NCBI GenBank assembly: GCA_016219375.1
Contig: JACRNC010000015.1
Coordinates: 62,001 to 126,000 of the forward strand
Reading direction: 5' to 3'
Length of the DNA stretch: 64,000 bases
Origin: Burkholderiales bacterium
GTDB lineage: Bacteria > Pseudomonadota > Gammaproteobacteria > Burkholderiales > Burkholderiaceae_C
A program made the translations under genes and the position numbers. The notes under the pieces are model-generated. The model was given only the letters and a program-made list of their open reading frames with translations, did not search any database and was not told the origin of the DNA. Below are positions 57,441 to 64,000 of this stretch, in pieces. The stretch's first letter is position 1. The number at the start of each line of letters is the position of its first letter.

Positions 57441-59102
57441 TCAGAGGTTGGCGCGCACGGCGCGGGCGAGCTGCTCGGTCTGCTCGTCCAGCGCGGAGCT
57501 GATGAAGCGCACGCCGAACTCGCGCAGCCAGGCCTGCTCGGCGTCGTTGGCGGCGCCGGCGATGATGGCCAGGCGGGGGTTGAGCTCGCGCGCGGTGCGG
57601 CAGACCTGCATCTTCTCGGGCAGCGACAGGTCGGCCACCAGCAGGATACGCGCGCCGTCGATGCCCGCGTGGCGCAGAGCCTGGGCGTCGGTGGGCTTGC
57701 CGATGCGGTGCTCCACCTGGCCGCCGTCGATGGGCTCGCGCTCGTCCAGCGGTGTGTCGTCCAGCACGCGCAGGGCCACGCCCTTGTCGGCGCAGCGGCG
57801 GGCCAGCCGGCGGCCCAGCGAGCGGTAGCCCACCAGGATCACGCCGCCGGGTGCGGCCGGGGCGGGGGCCCCAGCGGCTGCCTCGGCCGACTTCGCCGAC
57901 TCGGCTGCGGCGGCGGCCTCGCGCGCCGCCGCATCGGCGCCGGCCCAGCGATCGCGCACCAGCTTGAAGAGCACCGGGTTCAGGCCGATGGAGACGATGG
58001 CCGCGGCCACCAGCGCGTCCATCGCGGCTGGCGGCAGCACCTGCATCGACACGCCCAGGCTGGCCAGGATGAAGGAGAACTCGCCGATCTGCGCCAGGCC
58101 AACGGAGACGGTGGCGCCGGTGCGCCGGGTGTCGCGCAGCAGCCGCACGATCAGCCAGGCGGCGGCCGGCTTGAGCAGCAGCACCACGGCGACGGCCGCC
58201 AGCACCAGCAGCGGCTGCTCCAGCACGAAGACCGGGTTGAACAGCATGCCCACCGAGACGAAGAACAGCGCGGCGAAGACGTCGCGGAAGGGCGCCATGT
58301 CGTGCGCGGCCTGGGCGCCGAAGCGCGACTGGCCCAGCACCAGCCCGGCGAAGAACGCGCCCAGTGCCACCGACACATGGAAGACGTTGGCCGCCAGCAC
58401 CGCCACGCCCAGCGCGGTGACGAAGATGAAGAGCGTGAACAGCTCCGACGAGTGCGTCTTGGCCAGCCGCTCCATCAGCCCGAAGACCACCCGTGTGCCC
58501 ACCACCCACACCAGCACCGCGAAGCCCGCGGTCAGCGCCAGCGCCTTGAGCAGCGAGGGGCCCAGCTGCGATGGATCGGCGCTGCCCACGGCGATCACCG
58601 GCAGGATGACCAGGGCCAGCACGGTGAAGAAGTCCTCGACGATCAGCCAGCCCATCGCCACATGGCCGTCGCGCTCGCTCAGGCGCTCCTCGTTGATGAG
58701 CATCTTGGTGAGCACCACGGTGGAGGCCACCGCCAGCGACATGCCGAAGACCAGCCCCGCGGCATGGCTCCAGCCGAAGGCGCGGGCGATGGCCCAGCCG
58801 GCCACCGTGGCGCCCACGCTCTGCACCACCGCACCGGGCACTGCGATGCGCCAGACGCGCAGCAGGTCCTGCGGATGGAAGTGCAGGCCCACGCCGAACA
58901 TCAGCAGAATGACGCCGATCTCGGCCATCTGGCTGGCCAGCGCCCGGTCGGCGACGAAGCCGGGCGTGTAGGGGCCGACGATGATGCCGGCCAGCATGTA
59001 GCCCACCAGCGTGGACAGGCCCAGGCGCTGGGTGAGCCAGCCCATGAGGAGCGCGGCGCCCAGGCCGCCGGCCAGGGTGAGGATGATGGTCAGGTCGTGC
59101 AT
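57441..59102 (-). CDS. CPA2 monovalent cation:proton antiporter, KefB/YbaL-like
   Basis: An inner-membrane protein of 553 residues with about 12 helices (residues 1-390) resembling KefB/KefC/YbaL (GYMLAGIIVGPYTPGF, HVAMGWLIVEDFFTV, VSVALGAFFAGLVLG, GLAQIGEFSFILA). An Ala-rich linker leads to a C-terminal Rossmann-type RCK/TrkA-N domain (about 425-553). The nucleotide motif there reads VGYRSLG, so the second glycine of GxGxxG is replaced, while a distal acidic residue (LDD) remains. Regulation by NAD(H) may differ or be lost. It diverges from the CHASE kinase gene. Confidence 0.88.
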   Translation of the reverse strand: MHDLTIILTLAGGLGAALLMGWLTQRLGLSTLVGYMLAGIIVGPYTPGFVADRALASQMAEIGVILLMFGVGLHFHPQDLLRVWRIAVPGAVVQSVGATVAGWAIARAFGWSHAAGLVFGMSLAVASTVVLTKMLINEERLSERDGHVAMGWLIVEDFFTVLALVILPVIAVGSADPSQLGPSLLKALALTAGFAVLVWVVGTRVVFGLMERLAKTHSSELFTLFIFVTALGVAVLAANVFHVSVALGAFFAGLVLGQSRFGAQAAHDMAPFRDVFAALFFVSVGMLFNPVFVLEQPLLVLAAVAVVLLLKPAAAWLIVRLLRDTRRTGATVSVGLAQIGEFSFILASLGVSMQVLPPAAMDALVAAAIVSIGLNPVLFKLVRDRWAGADAAAREAAAAAESAKSAEAAAGAPAPAAPGGVILVGYRSLGRRLARRCADKGVALRVLDDTPLDEREPIDGGQVEHRIGKPTDAQALRHAGIDGARILLVADLSLPEKMQVCRTARELNPRLAIIAGAANDAEQAWLREFGVRFISSALDEQTEQLARAVRANL

Positions 59103-59242
59103 GGTTGTTCGGCTGTCGTTGGCGCGGCCCGCGGCCGGATCGGCCGTCAGTCGATTGTCAGGGCAGGCGGCAAGGCCCTGCGCTGCTGCGCCGGCGGCTG
59201 CCCAGGCCGGCCGCCGGCGCAGCATGGTGCGGGGCAAACGAC

Positions 59243-61636
59243 ATGCGGCATGCCGCTTGCCGGCACACTCCCTCGCGCCCGGGCGGCGGTGCTGCGGCAT
59301 CCCGCGCCTTGCGCTGCACCTGGCCGCAACACAGAAACGATTTGAACGACCCGAACGATCCCGTCGCCTCTACCGCCTCTACCTTGAGCCGCTCACCCGC
59401 CCGCCCGCCGACGCCCTTGCCGACCACGCCCACGACTGCCGTCCCGCCCGTCCCGCCGACCGCCGCTCCGACCGTCTCTCCGACGGACGCCCGGCCCCGC
59501 TCCAGGCCTGCCCGGCTGCTGCAGCCCTGGCTGGTGCTGCTGGCCGCGCTGGGGCTGACGCTGACCGCCGCCGTGCTGGCCCAGCGCGCGGCCGATGCGC
59601 GCGAGCAGGCTATGGTGCTGCGCGCGGTGGAAGAGGACATGCGCCGGCTGCAGGCGCGCATGGATGCCTATGTGGCGCTGCTGCGCGCCACCCGCGCCTT
59701 CGTCGACACCCAGGACGAGCGCCTAAGTCGCGAGACCTTTGCCGAGTTCGTCGCCCGCCTGCGCATCCAGCGCGACTACCCCGGTATCCAGGGCGTGGGC
59801 TGGACGCCGCGTGTGGATGGCCAGCGCGTCGCCGGTTTCGAGGCCGGCGCCCGCGCGCAGGGGCTGGACGGCTTCACCGTGCATCCGCCGGGCCCGCGCG
59901 AGCCGATGTTCAGCATCCTCTACCTGGAGCCGCTGGACGCGCGCAACCGCGCCGCGCTGGGCTACGACATGTCCACCGAGCCAGTGCGCGGCCGCGCGAT
60001 GGCCGAGGCCCGCGACCACGCCGGCCCGGCGCTGACCGGCCGGGTGACGCTCAAGCAGGAGATCGACGCCGACAAGCAGGCCGGCTTCCTGATGTACGTG
60101 CCGGTCTATGCGGGCGGCGCGGCGCCGGCCACGGTGGCGCAGCGGCGCGCGGCGCTCGTCGGCTATGTGTATGCGCCGTTTCGCGCCGCGGATTTCTTCG
60201 GCGGGCTGTTCGGCGGCTCGCCGGCGTCGGCCGCGGTGCGGGTGTACGCCGGCAGTGCGGCCGACGCGGGCCCGCAGGCGCTGCTCTACCAGTCGGCGCC
60301 GGTGCCGCATGGCGGCCGCGAGCTGCGCCGCAGCCTGGCCGTGGGCAAGGGCGGCGGCTTCACGCTGGTCTTCACGGCGCGGCCGGACGTGCTGCCCTTC
60401 GGCGAGCGGCTGATGGTGCCGGGCATCGCCATCGTCGGCGGAGCGGTGAGCCTGCTGCTCTTCCTGCTGGTGCGGGCGCAGATCGAGCTGCTGCAGCGCC
60501 AGCGCGAGCAGCATGCGCGCACCGCCGAGCAGAAGGCGCTGCTGGACCAGCTCATCGACCAGAGCGGCGAGGGGATCATCATGGCCGACGCCCAGGGCGT
60601 GGTGCGCGTCTTCAACCCTGCCGCGCGGGCCCAGCACGGCGTGGGCGCCAGCGACGGGCGGCCCGAGGACTGGAGCCGCGACTACGGCCTGCAGGGCCTG
60701 GACGGCCAGCCGCTGGCGCTGGCCGACACGCCGCTCTACCGCGCGCTGCAGGGCCAGACCGTGCAGGACGCGCGCTGGCAGGTGCGCCGGCCCGACGGCA
60801 GCGTGTGCGTGCTGGCCGGCACGGCCACGCCGCTGCGCGGGGCCGACGGTCGCGTGGCCGGCGCGGTGCTTATCTCGCGCGACGAGACCGGGCGGCTGAA
60901 GGCCGAGCAGGAGCGCGAGGCCCTGCTGCAGGAGATCAGCCGCTCCAACCGCGAGCTCGACCAGTTCGCCTACGTGGCCAGCCATGACCTGAAGGCCCCA
61001 CTGCGCGGCATCGGCAACCTGGCGCAGTGGATCGAGGAAGACCTGGGCAGCCTGGGCACGGGCCTGCCCGATGGCGTGGCCGATCAGCTGCGCCTGCTGC
61101 GCGGACGCGTGGGGCGCATGGAGTCGCTGATCGACGGCATCCTGCTCTACAGCCGCGCCGGGCGCACCGCCGCCACGCAGGAGGCGGTGGACGTGGCGCT
61201 GCTGCTGCGCGAGACGGTGGAGCTGCTGTCCCCGCCGGCCGGGGTGGAAGTGCGCATCGAGCCGCCGCTGCCGCGGTTCACCACCGACCGCGTGGCGCTG
61301 CAGCAGGTGTTCATGAACCTGATCGGCAATGCCATCAAGCATGCCGCGCCGCGGCCCGCGCAGGGCCAGGGCGCGCGCGTGGAGGTGAGCTGCCAGGACG
61401 ACGGGCGGCTGTGGCGGTTTGCGGTCAGCGACAACGGCCCGGGCATCGCGCCGGCCTATCACGAGCGCATCTGGGGCCTGTTCCAGACGCTGGAGGCGCG
61501 CGACAAGGTCGAGGGCACCGGCATCGGCCTGTCCATCGTGCGCAAGGCGGTGGAGGCCCATGGCGGCCGCGCCTGGGTGGAGTCGGCTGAAGGGCAGGGC
61601 GCCACCTTCTTCTTCACCTGGCCCAAGTCATCCTGA
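59243..61636 (+). CDS. CHASE-domain sensor histidine kinase
   Basis: A membrane sensor of about 797 residues. One helix (about 94-114) leads to a periplasmic CHASE domain (about 130-330, with RDYPGIQGVGWTPRV and FSILYLEPLDARNRAALGYDM) and a second helix (about 389-412). A PAS domain (about 425-545), a HisKA domain with H in YVASHDLKAPLRG (about 582) and an HATPase domain (NLIGNAIKHA, DNGPGIAP, GTGIGLSIV) follow. The ligand is unknown. The start is uncertain: ATG 59243 gives a Pro-rich leader, and TTG 59342 is an alternative. A response regulator follows after 65 bp. Confidence 0.88.
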   Translation: MRHAACRHTPSRPGGGAAASRALRCTWPQHRNDLNDPNDPVASTASTLSRSPARPPTPLPTTPTTAVPPVPPTAAPTVSPTDARPRSRPARLLQPWLVLLAALGLTLTAAVLAQRAADAREQAMVLRAVEEDMRRLQARMDAYVALLRATRAFVDTQDERLSRETFAEFVARLRIQRDYPGIQGVGWTPRVDGQRVAGFEAGARAQGLDGFTVHPPGPREPMFSILYLEPLDARNRAALGYDMSTEPVRGRAMAEARDHAGPALTGRVTLKQEIDADKQAGFLMYVPVYAGGAAPATVAQRRAALVGYVYAPFRAADFFGGLFGGSPASAAVRVYAGSAADAGPQALLYQSAPVPHGGRELRRSLAVGKGGGFTLVFTARPDVLPFGERLMVPGIAIVGGAVSLLLFLLVRAQIELLQRQREQHARTAEQKALLDQLIDQSGEGIIMADAQGVVRVFNPAARAQHGVGASDGRPEDWSRDYGLQGLDGQPLALADTPLYRALQGQTVQDARWQVRRPDGSVCVLAGTATPLRGADGRVAGAVLISRDETGRLKAEQEREALLQEISRSNRELDQFAYVASHDLKAPLRGIGNLAQWIEEDLGSLGTGLPDGVADQLRLLRGRVGRMESLIDGILLYSRAGRTAATQEAVDVALLLRETVELLSPPAGVEVRIEPPLPRFTTDRVALQQVFMNLIGNAIKHAAPRPAQGQGARVEVSCQDDGRLWRFAVSDNGPGIAPAYHERIWGLFQTLEARDKVEGTGIGLSIVRKAVEAHGGRAWVESAEGQGATFFFTWPKSS

Positions 61637-61701
61637 GCCCGCGGCACCGTGGCCCGGCCCGGTGCGCGCTCATGTCACCATCCGATCAAGGAGAGCCTTC
61701 C

Positions 61702-62148
61702 ATGCCCACCCGCTTCACCCCGCCCGGCGAGCCCGATCCGCGCTGCCTGCACATCCTGCTGGTCGATGACGACGAGGTGGACGTGATGAACGTGCGCCGC
61801 GCCTTCCAGCGCGCCAACGTGACCAACCCGCTGTACGTGGCCGGCAGCGGCATCGACGCGCTGGCCATGCTGCGCGACGGCGCCGTGCCCGCGGGCCGCC
61901 GCCTCGTGCTGCTGGACCTGAACATGCCGAAGATGAACGGCATCGAGTTCCTGCGCGAGCTGCGCGCCGACCCGGCGCTGCGGGCCACCTCGGTGGTGGT
62001 GCTGACCACCTCCAACGAAGACCGCGACAAGGTCGAGGCCTACAACCTCAATGTGGCCGGCTACCTGCTCAAGCCGGTCACCTTTGCCACCTTCGTCGAC
62101 GTGATGGCCGCGCTGGACAAGTACTGGACCCTGGTGGAGATGCCCTGA
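61702..62148 (+). CDS. Single-domain response regulator (Rcp1/CheY-like)
   Basis: The 148-residue protein is a receiver domain only. It has the acidic pocket LLVDDDEVD, phosphoacceptor D72 in LLDLNMPKMNG, the switch threonine in VVLTTSNED and the lysine in YLLKPVTF. It resembles response regulators paired with phytochrome-type or CHASE kinases, with a 20-residue N-terminal tail. AAGGAGAG precedes ATG 61702. It is 10 bp before a REC-histidine kinase gene, so it probably acts in a phosphorelay with both neighbours. Confidence 0.92.
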   Translation: MPTRFTPPGEPDPRCLHILLVDDDEVDVMNVRRAFQRANVTNPLYVAGSGIDALAMLRDGAVPAGRRLVLLDLNMPKMNGIEFLRELRADPALRATSVVVLTTSNEDRDKVEAYNLNVAGYLLKPVTFATFVDVMAALDKYWTLVEMP

Positions 62149-62158
62149 GCCCGACCCC

Positions 62159-63274
62159 ATGCGACCCGCCATGAAGCACCTGAACGTCCTGCTGCTCGAC
62201 GACGACGAGCTCGACCGCATGGCCGTGCGCCGCGCGCTGGCCACCAGCGGCCTGGACGCCGTGCTGACCGAGGTGGCCGATGCGGCCAGCGCGCTCGATG
62301 CCCTGCTGGCCGGGCGCTACGACTGCGTGCTGCTGGACTACCACCTGCCGCGCCTGGACGGCCTGGCCGTGCTGCAGCACATGCGCTCGCTGGGCGTGAC
62401 CGCGCCGGTGATCATGCTCACCGGCCAGGGCGACGAGGCGCTGGCCGTGGAGCTGATGAAGGCCGGCGCCTCCGACTACATCGCCAAGAACGCGCTCACC
62501 GCCCGGCGCCTGGCGCGCGGGATGCTGTCGGCGCTCAAGCTGCACGAGGCCGAGGAGGCCGCACGCCAGGCGCAGGAGGCGCTGCGCAAGCAGGTGGAGT
62601 TTGCGGAGATGTTCGTCGGCATCGTCTCGCACGACCTGCGCAACCCGCTCAACGTCATCTTGCTCAATGCTGCGCTGATGGAGCGGCTGGACGGCCTGCC
62701 CGATGCCGCGCGGCCGAGCATCCAGCGCATCCGCAGCAGCGGCCAGCGGGCGACGCGGCTGATCCGTGACCTGCTGGACTTCACCCAGGTGCGGCTGGGC
62801 CGCGGCATCCCGCTGAGCCCGGTGGCGTGCGACTTCCATGCCGCCGTGCGCCAGGTGGTGGACGAGGCGCGCCAGGCCCATCCGGGGCGCGAGCTGCGCC
62901 TGAGCACGCTGGGCGACGGCAGCGGCATCTGGGATCCGGACCGCCTGGCCCAGCTGGCCTCCAACCTGGTGAGCAACGCGCTGGTCTACGGCCAGGCCGA
63001 CCGCCCGGTCAGCGTGACAGCCGAGGGCCAGGCCGACCGCGTGGTGCTCAAGGTGCACAACGAGGGCCCGCCCATCCCGCCCGACGTGCGCGACGTGCTC
63101 TTCGAGCCGCTGCGCCAGGGCTCCAACAGCCGCGGCGGCCCGCCCGGCAACATCGGCCTGGGGCTGTTCATCGTCGACCAGATCGTGCGCGCCCACGGCG
63201 GGCAGGTGGCGGTGGAGTCGGCGCACGATGCGGGCACCACCTTCACCGTGACGCTGCCGCGCGCGGTGGAGTGA
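62159..63274 (+). CDS. REC-HisKA-HATPase hybrid: receiver-controlled histidine kinase
   Basis: The 371-residue protein is soluble. A receiver domain (1-about 125) has LLLDDDELD, D60 in VLLDYHLPR, MLTGQGDE and YIAKNAL. A short helix leads to HisKA with H158 in GIVSHDLRNPLNV and an HATPase domain (LASNLVSNALVYG, GNIGLGLFIV). It has no sensor or membrane part, so it is likely switched by phosphotransfer to its own receiver. Together with the CHASE kinase and the single-domain regulator it forms a complete local set lacking any DNA-binding output. Confidence 0.92.
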   Translation: MRPAMKHLNVLLLDDDELDRMAVRRALATSGLDAVLTEVADAASALDALLAGRYDCVLLDYHLPRLDGLAVLQHMRSLGVTAPVIMLTGQGDEALAVELMKAGASDYIAKNALTARRLARGMLSALKLHEAEEAARQAQEALRKQVEFAEMFVGIVSHDLRNPLNVILLNAALMERLDGLPDAARPSIQRIRSSGQRATRLIRDLLDFTQVRLGRGIPLSPVACDFHAAVRQVVDEARQAHPGRELRLSTLGDGSGIWDPDRLAQLASNLVSNALVYGQADRPVSVTAEGQADRVVLKVHNEGPPIPPDVRDVLFEPLRQGSNSRGGPPGNIGLGLFIVDQIVRAHGGQVAVESAHDAGTTFTVTLPRAVE

Positions 63275-63411
63275 GGGCAGGGCGCGACGCGCGGGCCGGC
63301 CGCGCACGGCGGCCCCGGCAGCCACAGTGCCCACAGCAGCATGCCGTGCCGCACGCCCGGGCCTGCCGGCGTGAGCTCTTTGGCAATGCGTCACGGTGCG
63401 GCCCGCCTCGC

Positions 63412-63452
63412 TTGACCCGGATCAAGCGGGCCGCCGCCGCGGGCCCTAGAGT
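63412..63452 (+). promoter_or_regulatory. FNR-type site and -10 element before the diiron protein gene
   Basis: TTGACCCGGATCAA (63412-63425) matches TTGAT-N4-ATCAA at nine of ten positions. TAGAGT (63447-63452) lies about 31 bp from the site centre, so a start near 63459 would put the site at about -41, the class II activation position. A hairpin with arms CAGGCCCC and GGGGCCTG (63481-63502) lies in the predicted untranslated leader. Confidence 0.6.
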
Positions 63453-63538
63453 CTGGCCTCCGCCAGACTTCCTTCCACCACAGGCCCCCGCGACGGGGCC
63501 TGCGTCTTTCCCGCGACCCATCCCCATCGCCGCGCGCC

Positions 63539-64000
63539 ATGCCCATCGAGCTTTACAACCACGACGGGCATCGCTGCCTGATGTTCACCGACCTGAGCGA
63601 CGAAGGCGGCGAGGCCGTGCAGGCCAACCAGTTCCTGATCGTCGATGACGGCACCGGCGCCATCATCGACCCGGGCGGCAACCTGGCCTACAACGAGCTG
63701 TACATGGCCATGACGCAGCACTTTGCGCCCAGCAAGCTGTCGTGCATCCTGGCCTCGCACGCCGACCCGGACATCATCGCCTCGCTGGACCGCTGGATGA
63801 CCGGCACCCAGGCCAAGCTCTATATCTCGACGCTGTGGGAGCGCTTCGCGCCGCACTTCTGCAAGCCGGGCAAGACCGAGGGCCGCATCGTCGGCATCCC
63901 CGACAAGGGCATGCACATCAAGGTGGGCCGCAACGAGCTGGTGGCGCTGCCCGGGCACTTCATGCACTCGGAGGGCAACTTCCAGTTCTGGGACCCGGTC
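63539..64000 (+). CDS. Diiron metallo-beta-lactamase-fold protein (ODP/flavodiiron-like), 3' end cut
   Basis: The first 154 codons of a protein resembling the diiron domain of flavodiiron proteins and the stand-alone oxygen-binding ODP family. The iron-ligand motif region reads LASHADPDII (H74, D76, D78, aligned with HxExDH), followed by LPGHFMHSEGNFQFWDP (H143, D152). The usual histidine after the motif aspartate is isoleucine here. Such proteins bind or reduce O2 or NO, or take part in redox sensing. The FNR-type site upstream fits low-oxygen expression. The gene continues past the window end, so any flavodoxin domain cannot be judged. Confidence 0.8.
   Translation, partial: MPIELYNHDGHRCLMFTDLSDEGGEAVQANQFLIVDDGTGAIIDPGGNLAYNELYMAMTQHFAPSKLSCILASHADPDIIASLDRWMTGTQAKLYISTLWERFAPHFCKPGKTEGRIVGIPDKGMHIKVGRNELVALPGHFMHSEGNFQFWDPV

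Noticed and set aside
58693-58706. TTGATGAGCATCTT, similar to an FNR site
   Set aside because: Only eight of ten positions match and it lies inside the antiporter coding sequence.

Overview
The window is a gene-dense stretch of a high-GC (roughly 70% by eye) betaproteobacterial chromosome. Burkholderiales is the best fit. The reasons are the order rimP-nusA-infB-rbfA-truB-typA, an EF-P with arginine at position 32, a fused PabB-PabC, and strong G/C bias at third codon positions throughout. I see no rRNA, tRNA, CRISPR array, transposase, integrase or phage gene, and no block whose composition stands out, so this looks like core or lineage-specific chromosome.

Layout. 1-5.4 kb: the end of tamA and a long tamB (outer-membrane assembly). 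5.4-12.3 kb: a GST, a conserved unknown, a three-gene minus-strand set (enoyl-CoA hydratase, histidine phosphatase, APH-fold phosphotransferase) and a FimV-like protein. 12.5-18.2 kb: a minus-strand operon ridA-family/dsbB/pabBC facing comEC. 18.3-26.2 kb: a nitrite assimilation locus with nirB, nirD, a NIT-ANTAR antiterminator, a formate/nitrite-family channel and a PP2C phosphatase/kinase fusion. Both nirB and the channel gene have a sigma-54 type -24/-12 element with the required GG-N10-GC spacing, followed by a long structured leader. This fits NtrC activation plus NasR-type antitermination.

26.4-36.5 kb: the most unusual part. Five collinear genes encode a transglutaminase-amidoligase (DUF2126) fusion, a circularly permuted ATP-grasp/alpha-E fusion, a stand-alone transglutaminase, a stand-alone circularly permuted ATP-grasp and a stand-alone alpha-E protein. 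These are the parts of a predicted but biochemically undefined peptide-ligating system, present here as two modules and without the Anbu peptidase often found with them. A perfect FNR-type palindrome precedes the second module.

37-45 kb: tadA, then ldcA (with a natural hexahistidine loop), an Sfp-type phosphopantetheinyl transferase and yejABEF. LdcA beside YejABEF suggests murein-peptide recycling. 45-56 kb: fabI, then the transcription/translation block rimP-nusA-infB-rbfA-truB-typA-dusA. Its leader carries a sigma-70 promoter, a possible small leader peptide and an intrinsic terminator whose loop contains that peptide's stop codon. 56-64 kb: efp, a small metal-binding HMA protein, a KefB/YbaL-type antiporter, a three-protein CHASE kinase/response-regulator set, and the start of a diiron oxygen-binding (ODP/flavodiiron-type) protein behind an FNR-type site.
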